Assembly (NCBI GenBank): GCA_030038195.1
Contig: JASHPJ010000094.1
Coordinates: 1 to 33,247 of the forward strand
DNA: 33,247 nucleotides
From: Acidobacteriaceae bacterium
Lineage (GTDB): Bacteria > Acidobacteriota > Terriglobia > Terriglobales > Acidobacteriaceae
Direction: 5' to 3'
Shown here: positions 1-8,153 of the stretch, one piece after another
Numbering within the stretch: the stretch's first letter is position 1
How the letters are laid out: each line of letters starts with the position of its first letter
The notes under the pieces: model-generated
Seen by the model: the letters and a program-made list of their open reading frames with translations, nothing else
What the model was told of the DNA's origin: nothing
The model's database searches: none
Translations under genes and position numbers: made by a program

Positions 1-1
1 G

Positions 2-808
2 CTGGCGCTGGCCGGGCCTGCGGCCAACTGGGCGACCGCACTGGTTCTGGCTGCGGCCATTCTGGGCGCCAGCAGCGGCATACGGCTCTTCGACCATCCG
101 TTCATCACTTCAGCCCACCTGCTGCGCAGCATGGTGTGGATCCAGGCTCTCCTGGGCCTGCTGCACCTGCTGCCCGCGTATCCGCTGGACTGCGGCAGGC
201 TGATCCGTTCAAGCTTTGCGCGCCAGCACGGCTACGCGCCGGCCGGTCGGGCCGCCGCCGGACTGGGCCAGGCGCTGGCGCTGGCTGCGATGCTGGGCGG
301 CATGCTGATCCACGATTACTGGCTTACCATCGCCGGGCTGTTCATCATGGTGGGCGCGCAGATCGAGGACCAGGGCGTCTTCTTCCAGTCGGTGGTGGAC
401 ACGGTGCGCATGCGCGAGGTGATGCTGACGGATTTCGCCACGCTCTCGCCCTCTGACACGCTGGCCGACGCGCTCTTTCGCTGCGTGCACTCGCTGCAGG
501 AGGATTTCCCGGTGGTGCGCGGGCCGCAGCTTGTGGGTATCGTCTCCCGCCAGCGCATCCTGGAGGCGCTGCGCAACGAGGGCAACGGCTACGTGCAGTC
601 CGTCATGTCCCGCGCCTTCCAGGTGGCACGGCCCGAGGACACGCTGGGCGCCACCATCCGCCGGCTCACCGCGGGCCACGGACTGGGGCTGATCCCGGTT
701 ACGGAAAGCGGACGCGTGGTGGGCATCGTGAGCGTGCAGAACCTGATGAGCTCGATGTCGCTGCTGGCCGAGCAGCGCCGGCTCGAGCGGCAGGAATCAG
801 GAGACTGA
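2..808 (+). CDS. Site-2 protease family (M50) metalloprotease with CBS domains, 3' part
   Basis: The frame is open from the left edge, so the N-terminus and the HExxH zinc motif lie outside the window. The first visible residues read LAGPAANWATAL, matching the AGPxAN membrane segment of M50 intramembrane proteases. They are followed by the LLPAYPLDCGR motif (Asp codon 188-190), whose Asp is the third zinc ligand in the family. Two more hydrophobic segments follow, then about 120 residues with two CBS-like repeats (VMLTDFATLSPSDTL and VMSRAFQVARPEDTL). M50 proteins with C-terminal CBS pairs cleave membrane substrates and are thought to sense nucleotides. The usual DGGR is DCGR here. The next gene, rsmI, starts 8 nt after the stop, suggesting co-transcription. 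Family is clear; substrate unknown. Confidence 0.87.
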   Translation: MALAGPAANWATALVLAAAILGASSGIRLFDHPFITSAHLLRSMVWIQALLGLLHLLPAYPLDCGRLIRSSFARQHGYAPAGRAAAGLGQALALAAMLGGMLIHDYWLTIAGLFIMVGAQIEDQGVFFQSVVDTVRMREVMLTDFATLSPSDTLADALFRCVHSLQEDFPVVRGPQLVGIVSRQRILEALRNEGNGYVQSVMSRAFQVARPEDTLGATIRRLTAGHGLGLIPVTESGRVVGIVSVQNLMSSMSLLAEQRRLERQESGD

Positions 809-816
809 GGCCGCCG

Positions 817-1710
817 ATGGCCGCCGGCTCCGATTTGCCACTGACTCCGGGTCTCTATGTCGTCGCCACACCTATTGGCAACCTGGGCGATATTACCCTG
901 CGTGCGCTGGACGTGCTGCGTCATGTCGATCGCATTGCCTGCGAGGACACGCGCCAGACACAAAAGCTGCTTAATCATTTTCAGATCGCCACGCCGACCG
1001 TGAGCTGCCACGAGCACAACGAGCGCGAGCGCGCCAGCGCATGGGTGGAGATGCTGAAAAACGGTGCGCGCATCGCGCTGGTCTCTGACGCTGGCATGCC
1101 TGGGATCAGCGATCCGGGCGCGTGGCTCGCCGGTGCGGCGATTGCTGCCGGCGTGCCGGTTTTTCCCATTCCCGGCGCCAACGCCGCGCTCAGCGCGCTG
1201 GTGGCCTCAGGCCTGCCGGCGGCCGAGTTTCACTTTCTGGGTTTTCTTCCGGAAAAGGCTGGCGCGCGCAGAACGCGTCTTGAAGAGCTGGCGCGCGCGC
1301 CGCGTGCCTCAGGGCAGACACTCATCTTTTACGAAGCGCCGCACCGCATCGCGGAGACGCTGGCCGATCTCGAGGCCGCCTGGGGGCCGGAGCTGCGCAT
1401 CGCCGTGGCCCGCGAACTGACCAAACTGCACGAGGAGTTTCTGCGCGGAACGGTGGCCGAAGTGCGCTGCGAGCTGGCCGGCCGCGACCGCATCCGCGGT
1501 GAAATTACGCTGCTGGTTGCGCCTGCAGTGGAAGACGCCGCCGCGGGCGCGGCGGCGCACAGCGAGACCCTGCAGGACCGGATTGCGAGCATGCAGGTCG
1601 AGGCCGGAATCGACGAGAGGGAAGCGCTGAAGCGGCTGGCGCGTGCGATGGGCCAGTCCAAGAGCGAGCTTTACCGGGAGCTGCAGCGGCAGCGGGCACG
1701 CCGCCGTTGA
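817..1710 (+). CDS. rsmI: 16S rRNA (cytidine(1402)-2'-O)-methyltransferase RsmI
   Basis: 297 residues, close to the family norm. The N-terminus has the tetrapyrrole-methylase-fold signature VATPIGNLGDITLRAL, followed by CEDTRQTQKLLNHF, VSDAGMPGISDPG, FPIPGANAALSALVASG and FLPEKAGARRTRLEEL, all typical of RsmI. The enzyme 2'-O-methylates C1402 in the decoding centre of 16S rRNA using SAM and acts in the cytoplasm. The ATG start is preceded by CAGGAGA, 8 nt after the M50 gene stop. The C-terminal part (about 240-297) is an Ala/Arg-rich helical extension containing the usual small helical domain (DEREALKRLARAMGQSKSELYREL). Confidence 0.95.
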   Translation: MAAGSDLPLTPGLYVVATPIGNLGDITLRALDVLRHVDRIACEDTRQTQKLLNHFQIATPTVSCHEHNERERASAWVEMLKNGARIALVSDAGMPGISDPGAWLAGAAIAAGVPVFPIPGANAALSALVASGLPAAEFHFLGFLPEKAGARRTRLEELARAPRASGQTLIFYEAPHRIAETLADLEAAWGPELRIAVARELTKLHEEFLRGTVAEVRCELAGRDRIRGEITLLVAPAVEDAAAGAAAHSETLQDRIASMQVEAGIDEREALKRLARAMGQSKSELYRELQRQRARRR

Positions 1711-1796
1711 TGTCTTTTCAGGCGCACGCCCCGGCGAAGCTCACCGGCTGGCGTGGCGCTCGCCCGGTCCCGGCGATGGATTGAGCTTGCGTGGAA

Positions 1797-2252
1797 TCAG
1801 TGCCCATCCGCAAGCTCCCACGGCCGCACGGCTGGCGGCTGGTGCTGCTCGCGGCCGCTGAGCCGGTCGTACTGGTACAGATCGCTCGTCGTTCCCAGCG
1901 ACTCGTTGTAAAGGCTGATGGCGCCGGTCAGTTGCTTCAGCTCCTCGCTGAATGCGTGGATGGCCTGCAATTGCGCCGCCGAGGCGGGAATTTCGTATTG
2001 GGAAGTCTGAATGAACTTCTGGTAGCCGCGATCGAGCAGCCGCCCGACCTCACCTCTCACCAGGATGCCAGGAGACACGGCAAATGCCGCCGGCTCATCT
2101 TTGGAGCTGGAGGCGACCAGCACCGCGCCGGCTCCGTGCTTGCTCACCAGCATGCCGCCCCGGATGCCGGCAAATGGCGCCACTGCGAACGCGTGCGCGC
2201 GCAGTTGTTCCAGGGTCTGGTCAAAGTCAGGATGGCTCGATCTTCTCTTCAT
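1797..2252 (-). CDS. Hypothetical protein, 151 aa
   Basis: No family recognised. The frame is open further upstream, but the ATG at 2252 (MKRRSSHPDFDQTLEQLRAH) gives a sensible N-terminus; the upstream extension is Arg/Ala-rich and looks like translated non-coding sequence. There is no signal peptide or membrane segment. The middle has a Gly/Val-rich stretch, AFAVAPFAGIRGGMLVSKHG, and SKDEPAAFAVSPGILVRGEV. The C-terminal half is helical (AQLQAIHAFSEELKQLTGAI). It is convergent with rsmI (86-nt gap, no strong hairpin) and divergent from the secreted protein at 2529. It is probably cytosolic. The reading frame is convincing from its amino-acid mix and GC3 bias; its role is unknown. Confidence 0.6.
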   Translation of the reverse strand: MKRRSSHPDFDQTLEQLRAHAFAVAPFAGIRGGMLVSKHGAGAVLVASSSKDEPAAFAVSPGILVRGEVGRLLDRGYQKFIQTSQYEIPASAAQLQAIHAFSEELKQLTGAISLYNESLGTTSDLYQYDRLSGREQHQPPAVRPWELADGH

Positions 2253-2528
2253 GTCTGCATTCCGATCTGCGCAGCGATGAACCGGCGGCCGCTTCGCACG
2301 GTGGCCGGCGAGCTCCGCTTCAAGCCGCCGCGCGGCTCCTGATTCCAATCTCGCATACCCTTGGCGCGCACAGCAATGCGGCGGTGAGCGGCGGGCGAGG
2401 AATCTTCTTTACTCTCCGCGGGAGCCGGCAGCATAATCGCATACACTCTTGGAGAACCTGGATTTTGCCCCTGTTCCTCTCATTCCCCCATCGCCAGGGG
2501 TCTCTGAGCCAATCAAAAGGGGGTTTCC

Positions 2529-3401
2529 ATGCAAGCAAGAATCATTCGCCCAGTTCTGTGGGCGTTGTCTCTCGCGGTTGCAGGCAGTTGGCTGGCCGCG
2601 GCGCAAGAATCTACCACCCCGCCCAAGGTTCTCACCATCACGCGCGAGTTTCTCAAGCCCGGCAAGTCCGGCATGATCCATGATCGCTCGGAGAGCAACT
2701 TTGTGCAGGCCATGGCCCGCGCCAAGTGGCCCACGCACTACATCGCGCTCAATTCCCTGTCCGGCAAGACGCGCGCGCTTTACCTCACCGGATACCCCTC
2801 CTTCGATGCCTGGCAGAAGGACTACGATGCCGTCGACAAGAATGCGGCGCTCTCTTCCGATCTCGACCGGCTGGAGGCCGCTGACGGCGAGTTGCTGGAT
2901 GCGATGGATCAGTTTGTCTTCTATTACGACGAGGACACCAGCTACCGGCCGCATAGCGACCTGTCTCACGCGCGCTACATGGAGGTCACCTCGTTCCATG
3001 TGAAGCCCGGTCACGGCAAGGACTGGACCGACCTGGTCAAGCTGGTGATCGACGGGCATAAGAAAGCCGGCACCAGCGCGCACTGGGCCACCTACGAACT
3101 CGCCTACGGCGGCGGGGACGAGTATGTCGTCCTGAGCTCCGACGATTCTATGGCCGAGATTGACCAGGGCTTCGCCGAAAGCAAGCAGTTCCGCGACGCC
3201 ATGGGCGAGGACGGCATGAAGAAGCTTACAGACCTTGTCCAGGAGACAATCGCAAGCTCCGACTCGCAGTTGTTTGCCATCAATCCCCGCCAGAGCTACG
3301 CGCCGGAGGAGTGGATCAAGGCCAATCCGGACTTCTGGAAGCCGAAGATGGCTGCGCCGGCCGCCAAGCCAGCGGCTCCGGAAAAGAAGCCCGTGCAGTA
3401 G
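2529..3401 (+). CDS. Secreted protein with two ferredoxin-like (NIPSNAP/ABM-type) halves
   Basis: 290 residues with a clear signal peptide (positively charged start, hydrophobic core, likely cleavage after WLAAA near residue 25). The mature part has two similar halves. Both begin with a beta strand and a K-P-G turn (VLTITREFLKPGKSGMIHD near 34; MEVTSFHVKPGHGKDWTDL near 151) and continue with a helix and strands (THYIALNSLSG; SAHWATYELAYGGG). That pattern fits a duplicated dimeric alpha/beta-barrel fold, but no catalytic residue can be named. The tail is Pro/Ala/Lys-rich. It starts at an ATG after a GGGGG stretch. It is probably a periplasmic or extracellular protein of unknown role, and a G/C-rich hairpin follows it. 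Confidence 0.75.
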   Translation: MQARIIRPVLWALSLAVAGSWLAAAQESTTPPKVLTITREFLKPGKSGMIHDRSESNFVQAMARAKWPTHYIALNSLSGKTRALYLTGYPSFDAWQKDYDAVDKNAALSSDLDRLEAADGELLDAMDQFVFYYDEDTSYRPHSDLSHARYMEVTSFHVKPGHGKDWTDLVKLVIDGHKKAGTSAHWATYELAYGGGDEYVVLSSDDSMAEIDQGFAESKQFRDAMGEDGMKKLTDLVQETIASSDSQLFAINPRQSYAPEEWIKANPDFWKPKMAAPAAKPAAPEKKPVQ

Positions 3402-3408
3402 CCAAAGA

Positions 3409-3440
3409 CGACGGGGCGCAGACTGCTTCGCGCCCCGTCG
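3409..3440. terminator. Bidirectional hairpin between convergent genes
   Basis: A perfect 11-bp inverted repeat (CGACGGGGCGC / GCGCCCCGTCG) encloses a 10-nt loop, 8 nt after the stop of the secreted protein and upstream of the 3' end of the minus-strand PIN/TRAM gene. There is no long T run on either side, so it is a likely terminator by position and stem strength only. Confidence 0.6.
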
Positions 3441-3494
3441 CGATACCTTCCTTTGCAGCATCCCGGCTGAGCTTTCAACGCCCGGCAGCAGACC

Positions 3495-4505
3495 TCACGC
3501 CGTTTCGCTCATGCGGCCGTTCTCTTCCATCTTGCCGAAGATCATCTTGCCGCTGGCCGTCTGCAGCACGCTGGTTACCGAGATGTCCACGGACTTACCG
3601 ATCATGCGGCGGGCGTGATCGACCACCACCATGGTGCCGTCGTCGAGATAACCGACGCCCTGGTTGTACTCCTTGCCTTCCTTGAGCACCACCACGGTCA
3701 TCCGCTCGCCGGGCAGCACCACCGGCTTGAGGGCGTTGGCCAGATCGTTGATGTTGAGCACTTCCACGTGGTGCAAGTGGGCCACCTTGTTCAGGTTGAA
3801 GTCGTTGGTGACCACCTTGGCTTCCCACTTCTTGGCCAGCTCCAGCAGCTTCAGGTCGACTTCGCGGATGGAGGGGAAGTCATCGGAAACGATTTCCACG
3901 TGGAGGTTTGCGTTCGACTGCATGCGCTGCAGCATGTCCAGGCCGCGGCGGCCGCGCTGGCGCTTGGATGAGTCGGTGGAGTCGGCCACCACCTGCAGCT
4001 CGCGCACCACGAACTCCGGCACCACGATCATGCCGTCAATAAAGCCGGTTTCGGCGATGTCGGCAATCCGGCCGTCGATGATGACGCTGGTGTCCAGCAC
4101 CTTGGCGCTGCGCCGCGCCGGCCGGTCGCCGGTAAACAGCATCCCCAGCGCAGCGGGATTCAGCAGGTCGCCCTTGCTGGCGCCCACCAGCAGGCCCACG
4201 TAGGTCATGAGCAGCAGCACAAAGATCTGCAGCGCGGCCGAGTTCACGCTGGCAAGCGGGGCGGAGCGCAGCACCAGGCAGAAGAGCGCGGCGCCAAAGA
4301 TGCCCAGCACGCTGCCGGCCACCGCGCCGATCAGCCGTCTCAGGCTGAGCGCGCGCACGCGGAGCTCAAAAACGATCACCGCGCACGCGGCCAGAGCGCC
4401 CGCGCCTGCCGCTTCCCATCCGTTGTTCATCCCAAAGGGATGAAGGAAATAACAGACCCCCGCAAACAGGGCAACAAAAAGAAGACGAATCAGTATGAGA
4501 TCCAT
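3495..4505 (-). CDS. PIN/TRAM domain integral membrane protein (YacL type)
   Basis: 336 residues from the ATG at 4505. Four hydrophobic segments cover about residues 1-110. A PIN nuclease domain follows, starting KVLDTSVIIDGRIADI (Asp138, Asp144) with VVPEFVVREL and later acidic positions EVDLKLLELA and VVTNDFNL. A C-terminal TRAM domain (about 268-325, VVVLKEGKEYNQGVGYLDDGTMVVV) would bind RNA. This layout matches the Bacillus YacL family, presumed membrane-tethered RNases; their substrate is not established. A longer frame exists upstream of 4505, but MDLILIRLLFVALF is the natural membrane-protein start. The upstream 306-nt gap contains heptad repeat arrays. Confidence 0.9.
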   Translation of the reverse strand: MDLILIRLLFVALFAGVCYFLHPFGMNNGWEAAGAGALAACAVIVFELRVRALSLRRLIGAVAGSVLGIFGAALFCLVLRSAPLASVNSAALQIFVLLLMTYVGLLVGASKGDLLNPAALGMLFTGDRPARRSAKVLDTSVIIDGRIADIAETGFIDGMIVVPEFVVRELQVVADSTDSSKRQRGRRGLDMLQRMQSNANLHVEIVSDDFPSIREVDLKLLELAKKWEAKVVTNDFNLNKVAHLHHVEVLNINDLANALKPVVLPGERMTVVVLKEGKEYNQGVGYLDDGTMVVVDHARRMIGKSVDISVTSVLQTASGKMIFGKMEENGRMSETA

Positions 4506-4609
4506 ACAGCCAACTTTCGCCAGCAAAAGAAAAAGAACGCCAGCCCTGACACAATTGGCGAGTATGCCCACAGGCCCGTGCGGTCGTCAAGGGGGACAGG
4601 GGAGCGGCC

Positions 4610-4655
4610 AGGAAATAGGGAATAGGGATCAGGAGTCAGGGATCAGGGGGATCAG
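4610..4655 (+). repeat. Heptanucleotide (period-7) tandem array, left arm
   Basis: Purine-rich tandem heptads of the GGGAATA / GGGATCA / GGAGTCA type, about six units. This lies in the 306-nt gene-free stretch 4506-4811 between the response regulator and the PIN/TRAM gene. The arm at 4768-4807 carries the same heptads in inverted orientation, with about 112 nt of unique sequence between. I see no open reading frame of interest in the stretch. The promoter of the PIN/TRAM gene presumably lies at 4506-4600. Confidence 0.85.
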
Positions 4656-4767
4656 AAAGCCGGGAGTCAGAAGCGGACATACCTCAATCTCCAGTTCGGA
4701 ACGCTGGGCCGCCTGTCCGGAGCACCTGTGAGATACAAGCATTCACGCTCTCCGCAGGCTTTCGAAG

Positions 4768-4807
4768 CCTATTCCCTATTCCCTATTGCCCTGTTCCCCG
4801 ACTCCTG
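4768..4807 (-). repeat. Heptanucleotide tandem array, right (inverted) arm
   Basis: Pyrimidine-rich on the plus strand: CCTATTC twice, then CCTATTG and CCCTGTT, ending CCCCGACTCCTG. It is the inverse of the 4610-4655 arm and starts 4 nt after the response-regulator stop on the minus strand, so a regulator transcript would run through both arms and could fold into a long hairpin. Confidence 0.85.
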
Positions 4808-4811
4808 CTTT

Positions 4812-5234
4812 TTACGACGCGGCGGCCAGCTCCGACGGCGGGGCTACGCGCTGCGCGCCCTTGCGCGGCCCACGCTTGCGCGCGCTCATCTGCTTGATCT
4901 TTTCCAGCAGGTCCTGCGGCGAACAGTTTCTCTTGGCCAGCAGCGCGTCCGCCACGTGAATTTCGCCGCCGGTCCCATGCAGGTCGCCCAGCAGGATCAT
5001 GGGCACATGCGACGCAATCGCTTTAAGCCGATGCACAAGCTGGTCGCCGTTCATCGGCTGCATGTTGAAGTCGGCCAGCACCAAGTCAACCTGGTTCGCG
5101 GAAAATGCGCTGATCGCCTCCTGGCCGTTCGAGGCTGCCACCACTTTGTATCCATTCGTTGTCAGCATGAACTTGAGGACTGATAGCTCTTGTTCGTTGT
5201 CATCTACGCACAGAATTACTTTTTTGGGCCGCAT
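4812..5234 (-). CDS. Receiver-only response regulator (CheY-like)
   Basis: 140 residues from the ATG at 5234 (MRPKKVILCVDDNEQE). A single receiver domain has the acidic pair Asp11/Asp12, the phosphoacceptor Asp55 in LVLADFNMQPMNG and the conserved Lys101 (ALLAKRN). No output domain follows, only a basic Ala/Pro tail. The position normally holding the Thr/Ser switch residue appears to be Gly83 (MILLGD), which would alter the usual signalling switch. No histidine kinase gene is in the window. A frame opening upstream to 5441 is Arg/Ala-rich and not needed; AAGGAG lies about 14 nt before the chosen ATG. Function probably depends on phosphorylation by an unlinked kinase. Confidence 0.88.
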   Translation of the reverse strand: MRPKKVILCVDDNEQELSVLKFMLTTNGYKVVAASNGQEAISAFSANQVDLVLADFNMQPMNGDQLVHRLKAIASHVPMILLGDLHGTGGEIHVADALLAKRNCSPQDLLEKIKQMSARKRGPRKGAQRVAPPSELAAAS

Positions 5235-5689
5235 GGTGTGGGGATTTGCTCCTTGCTCTGGTTCTCTTACTTCTGCTTCGGTTTTGCGCCGTCTTGAGGC
5301 AACAGAACACCCCTGCTGCTCTGAGGCAGCATGGCGCGTGGTGCAGTAGCCCTCGGCAACTGTCTGAAGAGGCTGAATGCCGTTCACCGGGAGGGTTGCA
5401 GCAGACGGCCGCGCGTCCATGCGCGGTCTGCGGCACAACACTCCGCGGGAAGGTCAGCCCTCATGGGCGACCAGCCCACAGGAACTGGTCGCCGCGCAGG
5501 GACTCCCGGTAAAAATCCGGTGAATTGTTCCCTCAATGAGAGCCAAGATTACGAGTACAGGCGTTTTCATGGCTAGAGAGAAAGGCAGGCGAATAAAGCG
5601 ATGAAAATCCGACTGAAACAAGTGGAAATCGCCTAGCAGAAACATCTGCCGTCACTTGCCATGATGAATATCTGTTGAAAGCATGTGCA
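5235..5689. other. 455-nt gene-free region upstream of the response regulator
   Basis: No credible gene. It should hold the promoter of the response regulator (minus strand) and the 3' end of the PhzF-like gene transcript. The only clear structure is a hairpin at 5466-5493 with a perfect 9-bp stem (GGCGACCAG / CTGGTCGCC) and a 10-nt loop. The part at 5510-5660 has lower GC than the genes around it. I could not match it to a known riboswitch. Confidence 0.5.
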
Positions 5690-6601
5690 TCACGGCAGGA
5701 AAAGGCGGCCCTTTGCTACAAGAACAGTGCTGCCGCCCACGCGAACATCGGTCACCCTGGCGTCAACCGCCTGCCGCGGGTGCGAATTTTCGCAGCGCGC
5801 GCTCAGCCGCAGGTCGCTGGGACGGCCGATTTCCACGCCCTGGCGCAGCCAGATGGCTTCTCCGGAAGCCACGGCTTCCCGCAATGCAAGATAGCTTATC
5901 GCACATCCTGCCGCCGATCCAGTAGCCGGATCTTCGCCGCCGTAAAACTGCATGCGCGCGCGAAACGCGGGCTCCTGGCCGCCGGTTGGGGCAAGCACGT
6001 AAAACCACCGCGCGCCGCGCTCGCGCAGCCACGGCGTCGCTTCATCGTGATTCACCTTGAGGCGCCCAAGGACCTCAACCGAGCGCACCGCTACGATCGC
6101 AAAAGCCGTTCCTGTAGACACCACCTGCGGAGGCAGCGCAGGATGAAGATCGCCCGCACCGAGTCCACAGAGGCGCGCCACGGCGGCGCGATCCAGCTCG
6201 GCGCCGAACTCAGGTTCCTTTTGCGTCATCTCGCCGTCCAGGCCTTCGCCCGCAAAGCGCACCGGTACGGTGCCCACATTCAGCTTGAGCCGGATCGTGT
6301 CTCCGTCAGCAGCTTCAGGCGCCGCAAGCCGCAGCACGCTGGCCGTGCCCAGCGTCGGATGCCCGGCAAAGTTCAGCTCCTCCTGCGTGGTGAAGATGCG
6401 CACGCGCACGCCCTCAGTCCGCTCCAGCTCGATTGCGCCATGCTCCACGAAGGTCGTCTCCGACAGGTTGAACTCGCGCGCAATCGCCTGCATGCAGCCG
6501 GTTGCGAGGCTAGCGGTATTCATCACCACCACCAGCGGATTGCCCTGGAGCGGCACCGTGGTAAAGACATCGACGAGGAAGTATTCGAGTTCGTGGCTCA
6601 T
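5690..6601 (-). CDS. PhzF family isomerase/epimerase-like protein
   Basis: 303 residues, the usual PhzF length. The N-terminus FLVDVFTTVPLQGNPLVVV and the motif NLSETTFV (Glu48, the position of the catalytic Glu45 of PhzF) are diagnostic. They are followed by FAGHPTLGTA (about 78-87) and the C-terminal-half motif GGEDPATGSAAGCAISYL. The family has a duplicated diaminopimelate-epimerase-like fold. PhzF itself isomerises DHHA in phenazine synthesis, but no phenazine genes are nearby, so this homologue probably acts on another small metabolite. The start at 6601 has a weak ribosome-binding site. Confidence 0.9.
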   Translation of the reverse strand: MSHELEYFLVDVFTTVPLQGNPLVVVMNTASLATGCMQAIAREFNLSETTFVEHGAIELERTEGVRVRIFTTQEELNFAGHPTLGTASVLRLAAPEAADGDTIRLKLNVGTVPVRFAGEGLDGEMTQKEPEFGAELDRAAVARLCGLGAGDLHPALPPQVVSTGTAFAIVAVRSVEVLGRLKVNHDEATPWLRERGARWFYVLAPTGGQEPAFRARMQFYGGEDPATGSAAGCAISYLALREAVASGEAIWLRQGVEIGRPSDLRLSARCENSHPRQAVDARVTDVRVGGSTVLVAKGRLFLP

Positions 6602-6898
6602 GCGTATTTCGATTCGCCCCCACGCGCCCGCGATTTATTCTTTGTCTTCCTGCTTGGCGGCGGCTTACAATCCGGTCACCGGAAAAATCCCGTCCACGGA
6701 GCCGGCGAAAATCGGGCCTTGCGCACGCGACGGCAAATGAAACGCGCGCGTATCTCGCGTCACCAGAATATGCGCCGGTTGCCGGGCACAGCTTCAAGAA
6801 AACTCCGCTGTCTCAGCCAGGCCACTGGATCTTTGTCTCCGCACCGTAAAGGGCAAGAGGTGAAAGGCAAGTAATGAAAGGCAAGGAGGTCGTGCAGT
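6602..6898. promoter_or_regulatory. 297-nt divergent intergenic region (phzF-like / 287-aa gene)
   Basis: This must contain promoters for both divergent genes, but I cannot assign -35/-10 boxes with confidence. Just before the plus-strand gene, a short direct repeat TGAAAGGCAAG occurs twice (about 6859-6886) and runs into a strong AAGGAGG ribosome-binding site 11 nt before the ATG at 6899. Confidence 0.4.
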
Positions 6899-7762
6899 AT
6901 GGCGCAGACCATCAACATCGCGCAGGCGGGCGCTGCTTCCGCTGTCGCGGCCGACATCAAGATCGATGAGATCGTGCTGGGCGGCGTAACCATCGGCCAG
7001 CTCAGCCTGGAGGGAGCATCGCTCGACCTCGGCTCGGGCAGCGCATCGCTCCAGAATGTGCGCATCGTGCTCACGCTCGACTTCCAGTTCGACTGGTGGA
7101 TTAACCTGGGCTTCTGGAGCGACTCGGGCTCGGCCGACCTGGGCAGCCTCTCGTTCGCGCTCGATCTGGGCAACATCGCCATCCCCTCGCTGGGCAACAT
7201 CCCGCTCGCGATTCCGAACATCGCGCTGGCCAGTCTGAACGCGGCCTTTGCGCCGGTCACTGCGATCGACCTGGGCGGCGGCAATCTTGCCGGCATCGCG
7301 GCCACCAGCATCACGCTGCCGAAAGACGGGTTCACGCTTACCGGCCTCGGTGTGGGCGCCATCAGCATCGCCAGCGTCCAGGTTCCCGCAGGCGTCGCGG
7401 CGCAGTTTTCCATTCAGGAGTTCCATCCCAATGCCAGCATGGTGCTTCCCGGCGCAACGCTGGGGCCGGTGCAGATTCCTTCCGCAAGCGCAGCCGATGT
7501 GCAAACCACCGCGCCGGTCAGCTTCACCGGCGCGGCCTCGCAGCAGGCGCTGTCGCTTTCGCTCGGCGTGCTGGGCGGCAGCATCAACGTTACGCCGACG
7601 GCCTTCGTCAGCATCGGCGCACTGGGGCTGCACGGGGTTGCGCTCAGTGGAACGGTAACCCAGGCCATCCTGAACAACATCGGCGTGCCGGTAGACATTC
7701 GCGGCCTCAGCCTGAACGCCATTGACATTGCGCAGATCACCGCGACCAACATCACTGTTTAA
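6899..7762 (+). CDS. Unrecognised low-charge, probably beta-rich repeat protein, 287 aa
   Basis: No known family recognised. The composition is extreme: only two Lys and two Arg against about 16 acidic residues, no Cys, and very high Gly/Ala/Ser/Leu/Ile. Short alternating hydrophobic stretches recur, such as LGGVTIGQLSLEGASLDLGSG, LGNIAIPSLGNIPLAIPNI, LGVGAISIASVQV and VSIGALGLHGVALSG. They suggest stacked beta strands (solenoid or prism-like). The start has no conventional signal peptide (MAQTINIAQAGAASAVAADI). An aromatic patch FQFDWWINLGFW lies near residues 61-72. A strong AAGGAGG site fixes the start. The 104-residue gene follows after 27 nt, so the pair is probably one operon. A surface, shell or filament role is inference only. 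Confidence 0.8.
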   Translation: MAQTINIAQAGAASAVAADIKIDEIVLGGVTIGQLSLEGASLDLGSGSASLQNVRIVLTLDFQFDWWINLGFWSDSGSADLGSLSFALDLGNIAIPSLGNIPLAIPNIALASLNAAFAPVTAIDLGGGNLAGIAATSITLPKDGFTLTGLGVGAISIASVQVPAGVAAQFSIQEFHPNASMVLPGATLGPVQIPSASAADVQTTAPVSFTGAASQQALSLSLGVLGGSINVTPTAFVSIGALGLHGVALSGTVTQAILNNIGVPVDIRGLSLNAIDIAQITATNITV

Positions 7763-7789
7763 TGCGCATCGCGCAGCAGGAGACTCTCC

Positions 7790-8104
7790 ATGCCGCACTT
7801 CGACCACGCACAATTCGAGGCACTCTGGCAGAACGTGAAAAACCAGCCGCTGCTGCGCCGCGCGCAGGCAGCGCACATCCAAGCCGATCTCTCTCTCACC
7901 GGCATCCTGAGCCACTACATGGCCATGGCGCTGGAGCAGCGCGGGCAGGGCAAGCTCAGCCCGCAGAACTACAACGATCTGGAGGCTGCGGTGAATGCGC
8001 TCAAGGTGGTCCTGGCGCGCATTGGAGACAGCGAGCTTGTGGCCGACGCAGCCGCGCAGAACGCGGCGACCATCCAGGCCAAGCTGGCGCGGCCGGGAAA
8101 CTGA
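7790..8104 (+). CDS. Hypothetical small helical protein, 104 aa, partner of the 287-aa gene
   Basis: No family recognised. It is predicted mostly alpha-helical and amphipathic, with no signal peptide and no Cys (QFEALWQNVKNQPLLRRAQ, HYMAMALEQRGQGKLSPQN, DLEAAVNALKVVLARIGDSE). The start ATG follows GCAGGAGACT at suitable spacing, 27 nt after the stop of the 287-residue gene. It could be a chaperone, adaptor or capping partner for that protein, which is inference from adjacency alone. Confidence 0.72.
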   Translation: MPHFDHAQFEALWQNVKNQPLLRRAQAAHIQADLSLTGILSHYMAMALEQRGQGKLSPQNYNDLEAAVNALKVVLARIGDSELVADAAAQNAATIQAKLARPGN

Positions 8105-8153
8105 ACCGGTGGCTATGCGGGAAGCCCGTACCCTGCAGACCGGCCCATGATCG

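Noticed and set aside
5466..5493. Possible riboswitch upstream of the response regulator
   Set aside because: Only one 9-bp hairpin is visible; no conserved core of a known class could be matched on either strand.
5690..6601. Phenazine biosynthesis gene
   Set aside because: The family match to PhzF is good, but no other phz genes are present and PhzF homologues are widespread in organisms without phenazines.
5675..6874. A 399-codon open frame opposite the PhzF-like gene
   Set aside because: PhzF motifs on the other strand are unambiguous; this frame is His/Arg-rich with no pattern.
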